Assembly: GCA_964007475.1 (NCBI GenBank) | Contig: OZ023273.1 | Span: 1,240,001 to 1,304,000 of the forward strand | From: Hybos culiciformis | Lineage: Eukaryota > Arthropoda > Insecta > Diptera > Hybotidae | Length of the DNA: 64,000 nucleotides | Direction: 5' to 3' | Part shown: positions 12,711-27,155 of the stretch, one piece after another | Position numbering within the stretch: position 1 is the first letter of the stretch | Layout: each line of letters opens with the position of its first letter | The notes under the pieces: model-generated | The model's input: the letters and a program-made list of their open reading frames with translations, nothing else | What the model was told of the DNA's origin: nothing | The model's database searches: none | Translations under genes and position numbers: made by a program

Positions 12711-15380
12711 GTCTTGAAATCTCTGTGTTCTGGATAACATAAAATTAATTTTTCGGTGGCACAACTTAATATAAGATGTCGATTCTACAATGCATAATGA
12801 CAGTATTCTTAGGGGCTTACAAAATTAAATTATCTATATTCAGATGTAACTATTTTGATGTTCATAGCATTTTGTTACTTTTCAAAAAGCATTCATGCAC
12901 AAAACAAAACTAAAAATATCTCGAAAATGTTGTGTTCCAATTAAGAAGTTTCCCCATTTCAAAGTAAAATAAATTACAAAAATTTGCATTTGAATGCATC
13001 AGCTTTAAATTAACAAAATTTCATCAAGTTAAGTAATTGCAATCAAAAAAATAAAATAAAAAAAAAAAATTATACAAGTTTAACAAAAATTTAAAATAAC
13101 AATAAAATAAATTTTTTAATTAAAAACAACATTGAAATTAAAAATCTACTACGGACTTTTTTTTTTTTTTGTTGTAATCAAACGAAAAATATAGGTTACA
13201 AATAAATTTATAAACTGGAAAGGAAAATAAACAGAAATTAAGATTTTCTTTACATATATCTACCTCATTACACATTGGGGTTTCAAAAAAAAACAAAACA
13301 AAATAGTCGTTTAATTATTTTTAATCAAAGAAATTTACCTTCAAAAAATATTTAAAAAAAAAAAATAAATATTGACAAAAAATTTATTTCAGGGAATATT
13401 GATTCGACACCGAGTTATTATTAGTTTCAAGTTATTTAATCCCAAAACAGCAGACAGATAAGCGGTAAGCAGCCTCAAAATAATCATAAACTTACTATAA
13501 CGATCATATACACCCATTACACAATTTCACATATCCCCAAAATTGTCGAGAAGTTGAAAATAAATAACACTACACCATGGGGTCACAAACAATAATCCCG
13601 ATGTTATTTTTATTATGTCAATAAATACTCTTTTTTCAATTCTATAAGATCCCATTCAAAAATTTCCAAATAAATATTTAATTCTTTATACAAAAAAAAA
13701 ATAAAAATAAAAAAAAATATATTTATAACATCAGTCCTAGAGAAATTTCTACATAAATTAATTGAAATAACAATCAAAGAAAGATAAATATTAAAAGACA
13801 AACAAGTAAACACATTTAAGAAGTTTATATACATACATTATTCTTTTGTTTACTCATTTTATTTTTGCAATTTTGAAGCCCACCTAAATTGCATCCATCT
13901 GTCAACCATAATAAATATTTATTTTGTGAAATTAATGAAAGGTTTTCGTTTATAACAAGTTTTCAAGAATTTTTTATTATTAAAGCTTTAAATTTCTCAA
14001 TATATTAAAACATCATATTTATCTATATATGTGATACAAGTTCTCTAAGTACTGTATCTGAAAGTTTAAACGTTTTTGAAGAAAATCTTATCCTGACAAA
14101 AGTCGAAAAAGGTAATATAATTATATAATAGTTTAGTTGGTACGTGCAAATTCTCTTCGTATAATTATTCTATTGTTCTATTAGATATTGGAAATTAGCT
14201 ATCTCTAAAAAGAAACAACATTATATAAGTTTCATAAATCTAGAAATGGCGGTAATTATTCTCAATATATATTTTCAAAATTTCTTAAAATAAATTAAAT
14301 GAATATAATGTATATTGCATATATGTATGTACATAATGAATTTTCCTTTTACTATGAAATTATGTTGCAAATTTGCTTAGAGGATTAATATACATAATAT
14401 AAAAAAAATATGAGAATAAACTTATTTGACAACATTTTATATAAAATTATGAATGTATATATATATGAGTTATTCAAAACTAAGGGAAGAAGATATAATT
14501 ATTATTATATAAGTTTTATTTTTATCATGAAATCACTTAAAATATTATTTTTTTTAAATATGCATACAACATTCTTTTTCCTATATATATTTTATTTTAT
14601 TTTCTATTATTAAACTTATGAATTTTTTTCAATATTTTAATAAAATGTTTATTAAGCTAAGGCATTTAACATTGATTTAAACTGACAAATACATTAGTTG
14701 CGAGAAAAGAAAAAGAAAGAAGGAAAGTGGAATTTTTGGAAGAAATTACGAAATATATAGATTTCATCGAATGAAAATATAGAACAAAATGTATATGTAT
14801 ATTTTCGAATGTGCGTGGTGTTTCAAGGTTTTTGAGATCATTAATAGTCTCATAATATATGTTGTTTTAAAAAACAGAATATGTATTTAAAAAATTTATT
14901 TTGAAAAATATCACAGGCAAATTGTCCAAAATAAACAAAAAAATTGCGAAGTGGCTGTAACTTGGTATAGACCTTTGAAAATATATATATTTCAAGAAAC
15001 CAAGGAGTCCCTAGCTAAAAAGAGTGTGCTGGAGTGGCCACGCTTGACCCTTTGCGGCACATGTAAATAATATTATTTTGTATTTTTTTTTATGTAAATT
15101 ACTATCAATATAGATAATAAGGTGCATTACTATAATTTTGTTTCTATCAATAATATTGCTGAAATAAACTGAAAAATGCTGTTTTATTCGAATAAATTCG
15201 ATTTCTCGAAAAATATATTTTGGTTTTTAAAGTTTTATATTATAATACAATTGCCGAAAAAAAATTTTATGAAATTTTACCGCCCATTATTTGCCGCCCG
15301 ACGCTCGAGCTTAGAGTGCATATTTGTAAATCCATCATTGCTCCTAAGTTTTAAACAGTTTAAACATAATTATTTCGTGC

Positions 15381-15570
15381 TTAAATACGTACAAAGTATT
15401 TGAAAAACTTGATTGTCAAAACTGGGTCGAGCACACTATTGAATGTGAATGTTCGGGACTCATCGGATTCTTCAAAAGAATGTGTTTGTGTATGAGTATA
15501 GAAAGTTGCAGATACTTCGCATTTTTTTTGTTTATTTGATGATTTTCGATTTAATTTGCCTGTACTACTA
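15381..15570 (-). CDS. possible orphan terminal exon, unrecognised
   Basis: Sixty-odd open codons on the minus strand after a plausible acceptor (AG at 15571-15572 preceded by a mixed pyrimidine stretch), ending in a stop at 15381. The peptide contains TGKLNRKSSNKQKKCEV and EESDESRTFTFNSVLDPV, with sharper base composition than its surroundings. No upstream exon, known domain or neighbour supports it. It may equally be a transposon remnant. Confidence 0.2.
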
Positions 15571-18500
15571 CTAATCAGAATATGAAAGCTAATCTCGCGA
15601 GTCCGCAATATCTTTTTATGTTGGCAATAATGTTCAAATTCCAGAATCTTTCTATTATTCTTGATCGAAGGTAAATTTTTGGCTGAACTTTGGCTGAATT
15701 TTTTAATTTTTTTTTTTAAATTTTCAAAAATAGAAAAACATACAAAATTTTACAATTTCTTTTTTGGAAACGTTCAGACTAAAAGTTCTTATTCTTTGGT
15801 AATAATTGATTTCGCTCTTTTTTTTTTCATTTGTGAATGATGGTGAATTTATTGTCACAAACAATAAAAGAAAATGCGTAACGTTGTGTTTTATTCAAAC
15901 AAAATAAAATTCAATTAAAGAGTTAGTCTACTATTAATTTTTTTTTATATTATTTTTAAATCAAATTTACCTTTTCCAAAGAATATTTATCTAAACAGAA
16001 ATTTCTACATGAATGTATTAAATTATAAAAGTAAATAATAATAATTTTTTTTTATTCTTATTTTATGAGACTTTTTCCCAAAAGAAGAGGGTTGTTCACA
16101 TAGTGTAATTCTGATTAATAGCACGAAAAGTCTTAAACATACATTTTTCTTGCTTAAAGAAAATATTTTATTTTTAAACTCTTTGATTTATTTTAATAAT
16201 ACGTGTCAGGATTTAAAAAAAAAGGCTCACTTCAATTTTATTTAAGGTGGTGTAATAATTTATTTCAAAAAAAAATAATTAAAAAAAAAATTGCATCTTT
16301 TAGTAATAAAAATAAAAAATAAGTGATTTTGTTTTAATTATCCTTAATACGTCCGCTAATCTAAAGTATCCTTTTTTCCATGAATTCTAAAAATCTAAAA
16401 ACGAAACTTAAAATTCCAATATATAACAATTTATGTTCATATAACTTTTAAAATCAGTTCAAAATTAATGAAATCAACATAATCTACTTCGTATAATAAT
16501 AGTTTATATATGATTTTGATAAGTTCAAATGCAATTTTAACAAGTTTGACAATATTTTTGACAATAATGTGTGCATATGCAATGTATTGTGGTTAAAATT
16601 AAGTAAAATGATAAGAAATTTTATTTTTTATTATTTTTTTTTTCCAATATTTTAATTGAAGAATCTGCATAAACATTTTTAACATTTTGTGTATGTTTCA
16701 ACAGCCGATGCATAATAATTATTATGAATTTAAAATATTTACATGTAGACTTTATTATGATTTTTTTGTCAATTGTTTGCTGTTATAAACGTCATTATTT
16801 TATTTTTCATTTAACTTGTAGATAAAACGTATAGCTTTACCGATTAAGGTGCTTTGTAAGAGTAAAAGTTTAGTTCTACGTCTATCCATGAGTAGTATTA
16901 ATATTTTTCTTGTGCATTGAACGAAAATTAGGGGAAAAGAAGGACCACTCACAAACTTAAATTACTTATATTAAATTTTCACACATGGTTGAAATTGAAT
17001 TAAAATTTTTGATTAGCTAAATGTTTTATCAATCGTAAAATTACTTAAAAAAAAAAAAACTTGTAAATAAAATATCATTACTCATTTAATTTACTCACTT
17101 TTAAATTAGTCTAAGACTATAAAAATAAAATAAAAATATCTACTGAAACCTATAATACTCAGAAATTCATATTGTGACAATGCTATAATGATGGCCTATA
17201 CATGAAAAACTGAAACACCAGTATACTAGTTAGCTTTTTATATAGTTAGACGAAAATTTTATCTCATAGTTGGGAATCACGAATGCAGTTATAATTAAAG
17301 AAAATCGTTAGAAAAATATTCATACGGTGATAATTCAAACAAAGTAGAATATTATTTTGGCAAAAAAAAAAAACTGAGATCTTCTAGTTTGTTTATAAAG
17401 CGGCATATATACTCGCATAGTTTTTTTATATTTGTTTGTGCAAAAGAAAATAAAAATATTAATAATAACAACAAAGAGTTGAAAATTTTGTATTCTATTT
17501 TCGAAAATGTTGTTTTCTACATGAATTAATTCTGTTCATCTGAACACAAAATAAGAGAGTTGTTGCATGACGAGTTATTATATAATTTCTTAAAATGCAA
17601 TTTCTATCTCTTTCCGATAAAAAAAAAAATTAATTTTAAGTTGATCGAAACACCATTAACGAGGGTTTTAAGATTGATTTAAAAAAAAACTTGGAGAAAA
17701 ATATGTGAATAAAAATTGTTCTCATACTTATGTTTAATTCCTCATTACCTTAAAATCAAATTATCTCAGATTGCTATTTTAATTGTTAATTCCTTTCAAT
17801 CCTGTGAAATAGCAACCTAATTAATTCAAACCTTTAGTGATTCATTAATCTTTTAAAACCAAATTTTAAATTAAAAAATCTTTCAACTGCCTTGTACTTA
17901 GAAAAGCAAATCTGCTTGACATAACAATGATGACAGAACTTCAAAGCCTAAGTATCTGTAAGATTAGGCAGTATTATTATAAAAGTATATTTACAATATA
18001 GTAAATTGTCGTTTAATTCTTAAGTGAATTGGAAGTATCTTCTTAACGAATAGTTAACCCAAAACAATATAAAACATTGATAACAGTATTAAAATAATTA
18101 TCAAGTAAAAACCGCGAAAATTTCTACTTAGAATGAAACTAAATTACATTGAATTAACTTCAGCTTTTTTCTTTTTTTTTTCTTGTATTTATAAAAAGCA
18201 TTTTATTGTTATATAAATTTCGAAAAAGCAAAAAGTTTATTACTAAACTATACAATTTACATTTTTTTCCCGGTTGCCACACTATTTTATCATAATTTTA
18301 CAACTTAATATATATAGAATGAAAGTATTAAATTGTAAACTTATAAAATGTTAGTAATTAGAACAATTTTACCAAGAAATCTTGTTAAATATCATATTTG
18401 TTTAATTATTGCCTTCCAATTTATGTATAATGTTAATAAGAGTGTTCTTTAAAACTTGCATACATAATATATACTTAAATAGGAGTATTATTGAAAAATT

Positions 18501-18701
18501 ATTTAAGATGTAAATCATAAATTTGATTACTATATGTAATCTACATTATAATCACAGATGTATAGTGAAAGAATTTTAATATAATAATGCAATATTATTT
18601 TTGAATTTAATGGTGACAATTAGTATAAGTTAACTGTGTGAAAAGTTGATAACTAAAAAGCTGAACTAATAAAATACTTAGTTTAAAAATATTTATAAGG
18701 T

Positions 18702-18707
18702 TTTATT
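18702..18707 (-). promoter_or_regulatory. candidate poly(A) signal of the ABCC gene
   Basis: AATAAA on the minus strand about 200 nt past the ABCC stop codon. In DNA this AT-rich the hexamer occurs often by chance, so this is only the first plausible position. Confidence 0.25.
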
Positions 18708-18903
18708 ATTCTTAACAATTATTACAAAAACTTATTCAATTAAAAATATTTAATAAATATATTTTTTGGACTAAATAATTTAATATACATACAATTATTT
18801 ATATAATTACATAATTCATTAGAAATAATGTTTATGTGAGTGATAACTATGAATTTAAAAATTTTAAAAAGTGTGTGTTGCCTTAACAAACTAACTTAAT
18901 AAA

Positions 18904-21900
18904 TTAACTATTTGTATTCATTATATCCACTAATTGGCGAAAATGTCCTCTTGCATTTTGTAATAAATCATTTGGTGAACCAATTTCAACTAAATAACCA
19001 TTATCCATAACTAATATTTTATCACTTTCCAAAATTGTATTCAATCGATGTGCTATGGTTAAAACTGTGCAATTTTTGAATTTAGTTTTGATTGCATTCT
19101 GGATTAATCTGTCTGTTCTATAAAAATCATAGGAAAATAATTATTATTAAAAATATACCAAAAATCTAATATAAAAATGTTTATTGGGTTCTGATAAAAA
19201 AAATTAAAGTACTCACTCAAAATCCACATTTGCTGTCGCTTCATCCAAAATTAAAATTTTATTCTTTCTTAGTATTGCTCTAGCTAGACATATCAATTGT
19301 CTTTGACCAACACTGAAATTTGAGCCTCCGTCAAGTACTTTGAATTCAAGACCACCTTCTAAATTTGAAACATAAAATTTGAGTTCAGTGTCATTTAGAG
19401 CTTGCCAAATTTCTTCATCAGACGAATTTTTAAATGGATCTAGATTAAAGCGCAGACTACCAGAAAATAGTACAGGTTCTTGAGGAATTATTCCAATTCC
19501 TTTGCGCAAATAATTAAGATCATACTCATTGATGTCCTTTCCATCTATTATAATTTTTCCTTCATTGATTGCCAGTCGAAATATTGCTTGAGTAATAGAT
19601 GATTTTCCAGCTCCTGTTCTTCCAACAATTCCCACTTTTTCCTTTTCTTTTATTTTGAAGTTTAAGTTTTTTAAGATGTATTTCCCGTTTTCTGAATATT
19701 TCATACTGAAGTTTTCAAATTCGATTGTTCCATTCGTAGGCCACTCTAGATTTATTTTCTCAGGTATTGTGTTACTATTTTCAGGGCATTCTAAAGGTTC
19801 ATCAATGTACTCATTGATTCGTTCGACACTTATCATTTGATTTTCCAGTTCGGCTGATTGTTTAATGCCCCACTGACAACTTCCTACCAATGTGATACAT
19901 TGAACAATGGCTAATCCAACATCTCCAGTAGAATCATGGTCTTTGAAAATTAATATTCCGTAGGTTACAAGCACAAGGTAAATAAATATTCCAAAATCTA
20001 GCCAAAATCCGAATCCGTATGCTAAAGCAACCGACATATACCACGGAGATGTGTTCGAATTTTGATGCAAATGAAATTCGTTTTCTAAATAATTTTCAGC
20101 CTTAGAAGCCCTTATAGTTTTCAAACCCTGAAATGTTTGACTAACGTGAGCATAAACTGGACTCCGACCTAGAAAATTTCAAATTTAATATAATTTAAAA
20201 AAAAAAAATCTGATAAAATTACTTATAGCTTCAATACGCTTCAAAGATCTACTTGGTCCTATGTAAAAGTTTCTTAGAAAATAGAAATATATTGTAAGAA
20301 CTATTGCTGGAATTATTAATTTATAATTTGCAATTGATACGATCGCTAATACAGCCACAAAATTACACACAAACTGAAAAATAATTAAAGAATAATAAAA
20401 TTTAGAATTATTTTACAAAAGTAAAATAAATTTGTAAAATTCATAAAGTAACTTTTAATTCATTAGTAACTTTTAATATCTTTCACATTCATTTACTTAC
20501 CAAAATACAATCTAACAATATACTTGGCAATACTGTATCAACCATGCCAATATCTTTAGAAAATCTATTTAATATTTTTCCCGTCGAGTTTATGTTGAAA
20601 AAATACATAGAAGCTCTAGAAATACTACGAAACAATTTATCATGTAAATTAATTGATATTCTCAAACACATGTTAAAAAAAGCAAAGCTTTGCACCACCA
20701 TTATAGTTAAGGTTATTGCCAATAAGATTGTATATGTCAGTATTATGTTTTTTCTATCATTCATCACGATTTCTGCAGGCTCAGATACATTTGAATGAAA
20801 AACATTAATAAAAATTTGCCCATTTTCAATGGTGTTATTTTTCAAAATATTGTCTTCCCAATTTACCCTAAAAAAATACATTAATTATTCATTTGCATTT
20901 TTTGCCAGGCAGAAAATAATTATTTATTTACCATCTAGAAATATAGTAATCCACTGCACCCAACAGAACTCTACCAAATATAAATAGAGTAGCTACGATA
21001 AAAACGAAGGTCCAACTCTTAACTGACTTAAAGTATATTTTATAAACTTCCTTTGAAACTTTTCCTACAGTCTGCTGCTCTACATGGTCGTTATTACTTT
21101 CAACATTGCAGCTATTTTCATCATCAATATTGCCTAGTTGTTCGTTCTTAATAGTTGTTTTAATTGATGATTCAGTTTTATTCACTTGTTCTTCTTGGTT
21201 TTTTTCACTAATGAATTTGAATTCTTCTAAATTCGTAATTTTATGATAATTACCTTGTGAAATTATTTTTCCAGAATTCATGTAAATTATATTTTCAACA
21301 TTTCTTAAGTACTGTAATTGATGGGTCACTAATACGCAAATTTTGTCTTTCAGAAAATTTAAAATACAGTTTTCAAATATATATTTTCCGACATTTGTAT
21401 CAACAGCTGATAAAGGATCGTCAAGTAAATAGATATCAGCTTTTTTGTAAATTGCTCTCGCCAAATTGATCCGAGCTTTTTGTCCACCGCTCAGAGTAAC
21501 CCCACGCTCACCTACCATCGTTGAATCATTTGCGGGTAACAGATCAAGATCTTTTTCTAAAGAACATACTCGAATAACTTCTTTATATCTGTTTTCTTCA
21601 AATTTTTCAATAAATATAATATTGTCTTTTATGGTTCCTTCAAAAAGCCACGGTTCCTGTGATGAGTAACTTATTCGTCCATTAATATCAATTGTTCCAT
21701 CATTTAATGATAGTTCGCCCAATATAACGTTTAAAAAAGAAGATTTACCACTACCTACTGGACCAACCACTGATGTCAATGTTTTATCTTCAATGTTAAT
21801 ATTAAAATTGTTCATAATATTAATATTTTTATCCCAGGAAGCAAAAGCGTTTTTTAAATAAACACCAGGTTTTTTATTTCGAACAAAACCATTTGATGCA

Positions 21901-23512
21901 TGATTATTGTCTAAAGCTTTTTCTGAAAATTCAAAGCCTTTATTAATATAACTATTGTGCACAGGGCGTTCCAAACTTTGTTCTTTTACTACACTATTTT
22001 TCATCAAAAATTCTTTTATACGATTACAAGAAATATAAGCTTCAGCCCAAGCAGTAAATGAATGGGGCCAAAGTGTTACCATTGTAAAGCTAAGCGTATT
22101 GTATAACAGTGAAACAACAAATATTTTTCTTGAAGTTATGGTTCCACCAAAATAAATATACGATATCAAACTTAAAAATATTGAAAACTTTGGTATGATT
22201 GTAGATATTGTTAATATGGCCAAAACTCTCATAATTCCACGAATTGCACTAACTTCTTCTTTTCTCAAATTTGCCACCGTTTCTGCAAATGAATTTTCCC
22301 AAGCATACATTTTAATTACTTGAATGCCTTGAATCACTTCACTCATTAATTTAACCCTTTTGTCTGAACAAACAGCATTTCGCTTTCGATAAACTGCTAC
22401 TCTCTTGGCACCCCAAGCTTGTAATGGTATTGTTATTAAAATAAATATCAGTCCACTAAAAATTGAAAAATCTATTTCGCAGTATAATAAATATCCTAGA
22501 ATGAAAAACTAATTTTACTAACTAAAATTATTAGGTTTGAATTAACGGAAACTTACCTAGTACGATTAATTGGCAAGGACCTTTAAACAGGTCTTTGAAC
22601 AAATTTAATGCCCTGTCAAATTTGCCAATATCATTAGACAGAAGATTGATTGCATGACCACTTAATGAATCATTATTTAAATTCTCCGATATTTGTAAAA
22701 TTTTTCGATAAATAAGTCCACTCAATCCTAATCGAATTCTGCCACTTATCGAAAAATCATATAAAGCAAACGAATGATATAATAATGGTGGAAATATTGA
22801 ACCAACTATAACTCCGGCAGCATATAAATATGTTTTGTTATTATTGGTATTTTCAGTCTTATTCTCTAAAAATAATGTTAATATAGCCCCTAAACATAAT
22901 GTTTGTAGAACCCTAAAAATTTCATTCTTAATATTATTTATGTTTGATTTTTACAAAAAAAAAAAATTCAATTTCACTTACTTTCCAAATGTTTCTATTA
23001 CAATGTATATCAAAGCCAAACGTAATGCTGCCCATACGTAAGATTTTGTTATAAGTCTCAATATACTTGGATTTGTTCTTTTCAATTCATCTGCCCATAA
23101 TTTGGCAAATTTTTTTGTTATTCTTTCACTATCAATTTTTGGTGGAGAATTATAAATTTCTTCATTGTGTAATGGTTTTTTGAATCCATGAAATACTAAT
23201 TTTCGAACCCAACTATAAAAATATAGGTATGTGTTAATTTATTTATATTATTTTGTATTTTTTATTAAATATATAACAGATTTTTAAACTTTTATTTTAT
23301 TTTTATTAAATTCATTTAAATAAATAGTTAATACGAAATTATTTGACGCAACTAAACAAAATTAATTCAAAAATATTAGTATAGTCAACATAATTCAATT
23401 TCGCGAATTAAATAACATAATTTTTTTCTTACAAAAAAGTTAATTTTGATAAATAATTTGCTTTGATAATTGGATTTTCTTTTAATTGAAATGTTCTTGC
23501 AGCCTGATTCAT
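18904..23512 (-). CDS. ABCC-family (MRP4 / lethal(2)03659-like) ATP-binding cassette exporter, complete, 8 exons
   Basis: A full ABC exporter that should move organic anions or conjugates across a membrane using ATP. Exons on the minus strand, 5' to 3': 23433-23512, 22982-23212, 22557-22912, 20932-22495, 20501-20867, 20223-20373, 19217-20168, 18904-19117. All introns are GT-AG (54-220 nt). The sum is 3915 nt, 1304 aa plus stop, with frame kept at every junction; this is close to the usual ~1300 aa. The start is the ATG beginning [14 protein letters not shown]; no other in-frame Met lies just upstream. Order: short N-terminus without the extra TMD0 of long MRPs, TMD1, NBD1 (Walker [10 protein letters not shown] about 467-475, signature LSGGQ about 557-561, Walker B DIYLLDD about 576-582, H-loop THQ about 613-615), charged linker, TMD2 (about 720-1000), NBD2 (Walker [10 protein letters not shown] about 1099-1107, signature FSVGQ about 1201-1205, Walker B ILILDE with catalytic Glu about 1221-1226, H-loop AHR in the last exon). 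NBD1 has Asp in place of the catalytic Glu, normal for ABCC. The exact transported substrate cannot be read from sequence. Nothing looks broken. Confidence 0.96.
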
Positions 23513-26500
23513 TTTATTGGCTATACATATATATGATACAAAAACTAAAGTATTTTATTAAAGAAATTTTGGATTTCCAATTTTTTTTTTTTTTTACTCT
23601 AAATTAACTCATAAAATAAAACAAAAAATTAAATATATTATAACTTATAAGCCGATGATCTTATTTGTTTGAAAAAAAATTTTAAACTGAACTTCTTGAA
23701 CATAATTTTATTGTTTTTAGATTCAATAAAACATCTGTTATTATTATAAACTGGTATTTTACCGCTTTTATAGGAAAATACCACATAAACTTTTTTGTGT
23801 GTTTTTTTTTTATTTTTTTTTTTTTTTTTAGTTTTACCAAATACAATGTACTACTAAGCTTTTAATTATTAATAAATCACAAAATGCAACATGAAAATCA
23901 TATACTCGTATATGAAAATATATTATATACCACAAATAATAATTGCCAAACGAACATAATTTTATAATGTAAAATAATATGAGTAGATATTGAAACATAT
24001 TAGCGATTTTTGCTGGAAATTTTAATTAGTCAAGAACGTATTTTTTTTTTCTTGCGATTGAAGATTATTTTAAATTTAAATTATTGACAAAATAAACTTT
24101 GGATAAAATAATATATATAAATATAAATATACAAATAATGCGTATTATGATAAAAAAAAACAATAATATTTTTTTAATTTATTTCTAAAGTAAATAATCA
24201 ACAACATTAATAATAATAATAAAAACATAAAATTTAAATTTGGCATTTCTTCGTAGCTCAAAAATGAAATACTAAAGCTCTTTTTATTGTACATACAAAT
24301 ATAGTTATAAATTTTACCAGAAAGCTAATAATTATCATCTTTTGAATTTTAATTTTTTTTATTTATTTTTTTCAAGCATGTAAAAAATTTATATATTATC
24401 ATTTTCTGTTAAATATGTTTTACAATGTTTGTATATTGATTTTTCGATGTATAAGCGAAAAAGAATTTAATAAAACTTATTTTCTCCAAAGCTGCAATTT
24501 TTTTAATCATTGCGGTTTGGTTAAAGAACTTTGAATGAACATTTTTTTTTTGTATCAATATCGAAATTTAAAGTATATATTAACCTTCAAATTTGATCTG
24601 ATTAATAATTATATATAAATCAATTTTATCAACAGACTTTAATTATTATTTTTGAAATTAAAATTTATTAAAATTATCAAAAAAAAAATTCAATTTATAT
24701 GTATGTATTTATTATTATAAAAAAATAAAAATTATATAAGTAAAAAAAACTAAATGGCGTTTGAAACTAAAAGTTTTTTAAAATCCGCTGACGTTTATGT
24801 AAGAAAAAATCGCTTAGAAGCAAGTAAAGCATGACTATCATTTAAAATTTCCATTTAATTACCAATAATATTATTGGAATTACAATAAAAAAAATATGTA
24901 TGTACTTAATGACGAAAAAAAAATTACCGATTTTACAAATTATACTATATCCACATAGTATTTCATTGACATATTTTTTAAATTTTTATTATATGCATCT
25001 CAGACAAACGAATGAAAAGTGAGTATTTTTTTTATTTTTAATAAAAAAAAAAACCCCCGATATTTTAATTAAATAAGATATAAGTACAAATATTCAATTA
25101 TGTACATTTAAAAGTCTACGGCAAGATATAATTATCTTATTAATGAAGAAAAAGTGTTAACATAAGAATAATTGTCATACAATTTTATCACAAAATTAAA
25201 CATTACATTTTCTGTATCCTTATAGTTTTTGTGAAATAAACGTATCTGTAATTTACAATTTTCTAAAAATTATTCTTTGTTAAACTTTCAAAACAATAAT
25301 GATGCATTTAAGTAATCAAACTTTACAACTTTAAAACACTAAGATAATTGATCGGTTCACTGCACAAATCGATTAACTCGACTTTTTGAAAAATCTTGAA
25401 TTTAAAAGCACTTCGTATATAAATTTTTATATTTATACAAATTTTTCCAAACATTAAACGACTTTTTTTTATGGAGTTAATCCATTTGTGTAATGAAGGG
25501 CTCCATTATTGCAAAAAAAAAAAACACTAATGTTCTATTATATTAAAATATTAAAATAACAAAATAAAATAAAACACCGTGACTTATTCTTCTAGGTAAG
25601 TAAGTATTATAACACTAATAATTATAAATATAATATCTCAAAAATTAGAATTTTATTGAAATTACATCAGAGTATGTAATGTATATTAATACGTCATGCA
25701 AATTTTACGTGTTTATATTATTTAAGTTTGCGATATTCTTTTTAAAAAAAAAACCTATATTTACACAGCTGACACAAAATATATAGGAACTTAGAAGTTG
25801 TTTTCTTAATTAGAAGCCTTATCATTAACTCGTTTCTCGTCTCGATGTCGATAATATTGTTTTAAATCATTGAACTCTTGGATTTCCTTAGCGAGATGTT
25901 ATACCTATTGTGAACAAAATTTGTGATAAATAAACTGTGTTAATAACTGCCATCAGTTTCAGATATATCTAATTCTCTTCTAGTGGAAATAAATATAAAA
26001 AGGTGATATGATATTAAAATTGAAATAAAATGTTAGAAAATTATTTAATAAAGAACCAAACTGAGAAGCTGTAATATTCAAAAATTCTACATGTTAACAT
26101 AACAAGTTCATTGCTTTCTTAAATTATTTAAAATTTAAATGAAAAACATAAAAAAAAAAAAAAAATCCAACTGCGTAACTAAAACATATAGGTATATATT
26201 TAAAGCTAATAAAAGGTACACATATTTTTAAATACTTCTGTAGAATAAATAAAAACAAGATTTACAAGTTAAGCTGAAAAATAACACTTTAATTTATTAT
26301 TAACTGAATATGTAATTAAATTTGATAATCAGTGTATCAATATATGAAATAAACCTTTTCGTATTTTACTCTCAAATGAATATATTTATATTATAAGTTT
26401 ATTAATTTATTAAAGAAATTGAAAAACGCAAATAAGATGCTATTTAAAATTCGTATTTCTTTTTAACGACTTATAATAAATTGTATAAATAGTTATATCA

Positions 26501-27155
26501 TTTCGAATGTTAGTTATTATTTCATTTTATTGTCTTTTACTCAAATGGTCACAATTCATTTAACAGAAGAAGTAGCAAAAAAAAAATGTTTCTGATTAAG
26601 TTTTTGCCCGCTTTCCATAAAAAAAATATTAATACGGACTCTATGTATGTGTTTATTGTCCTCCGTCCTTCACTTGAATGGTTATTACTAATGAACTGTC
26701 CAATTGGTTTCAATTCTTTGAATGCCAAAATATCCGTATCTTTCATTTTCATCTCGACTAAATGATGAGATTCTTTCATTTCCGGTTTGTGAGTAAGAAG
26801 CTCTCAATTTATATACATTTTAAAATTTAAATTCTTTATATTAACTTTAAGAACTGAAAATTTACCGACCGAAATAAAATTTTGCACATTCACACATAGT
26901 CCGTCGATCTAATGTATTATAATTAATTTATTTAAGGAATTTCAATTTTTTAGAGTATTTTCTCTCTATATATATAAGAGAGAGAAAATTTTTGAGATAA
27001 AATTCAAAATAAAATTTGAGCGAACCCAAACGAAGATTTCCCATATATTTCGCTCGCCGCAAATGAAATCTCGTATCAAATAAATATAATTCATTAATTT
27101 TGTTAATATTTGATTTGATAACAAAAATCGAATCAATAAATACCTATGTATATTA
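23513..27155. other. 5' flank of the ABCC gene, AT-rich
   Basis: The promoter and any non-coding 5' exon of the transporter should lie here, but no distinctive element can be picked out from the AT background. A short hairpin (CTCTCTATATATATAAGAGAG) occurs near 26965. Confidence 0.45.
26625..26805 (-). other. coding-like but unresolved patch
   Basis: Reading minus, two frames give sensible short peptides: one contains TGNERISSFSRDENERYGYF and runs to a stop near 26700; another begins MKESHHLVEMKMKD at 26779. A third, DSSLVITIQVKDGG, follows in a shifted frame and looks faintly like a cadherin strand. No frame spans the patch with splice sites, so I read it as decayed or chance coding. Confidence 0.15.

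Larger units (their letters stand above)
12711..18903. other. AT-rich non-coding apart from the 15.4-kb exon candidate
   Basis: Nothing else with codon-like composition. The last 200-300 bp is the 3' flank of the ABCC gene. Confidence 0.5.

Noticed and set aside
12531..12764. Minus-strand frame containing a GGNRTHDRTCH-like peptide
   Set aside because: It is the antisense translation of a tRNA-type B box region, a well-known artefact of SINEs and tRNAs.
19655..19840. Plus-strand frames inside the ABCC gene (also 20544-20798, 21257-21669, 22835-23041)
   Set aside because: Antisense shadows of transporter exons.
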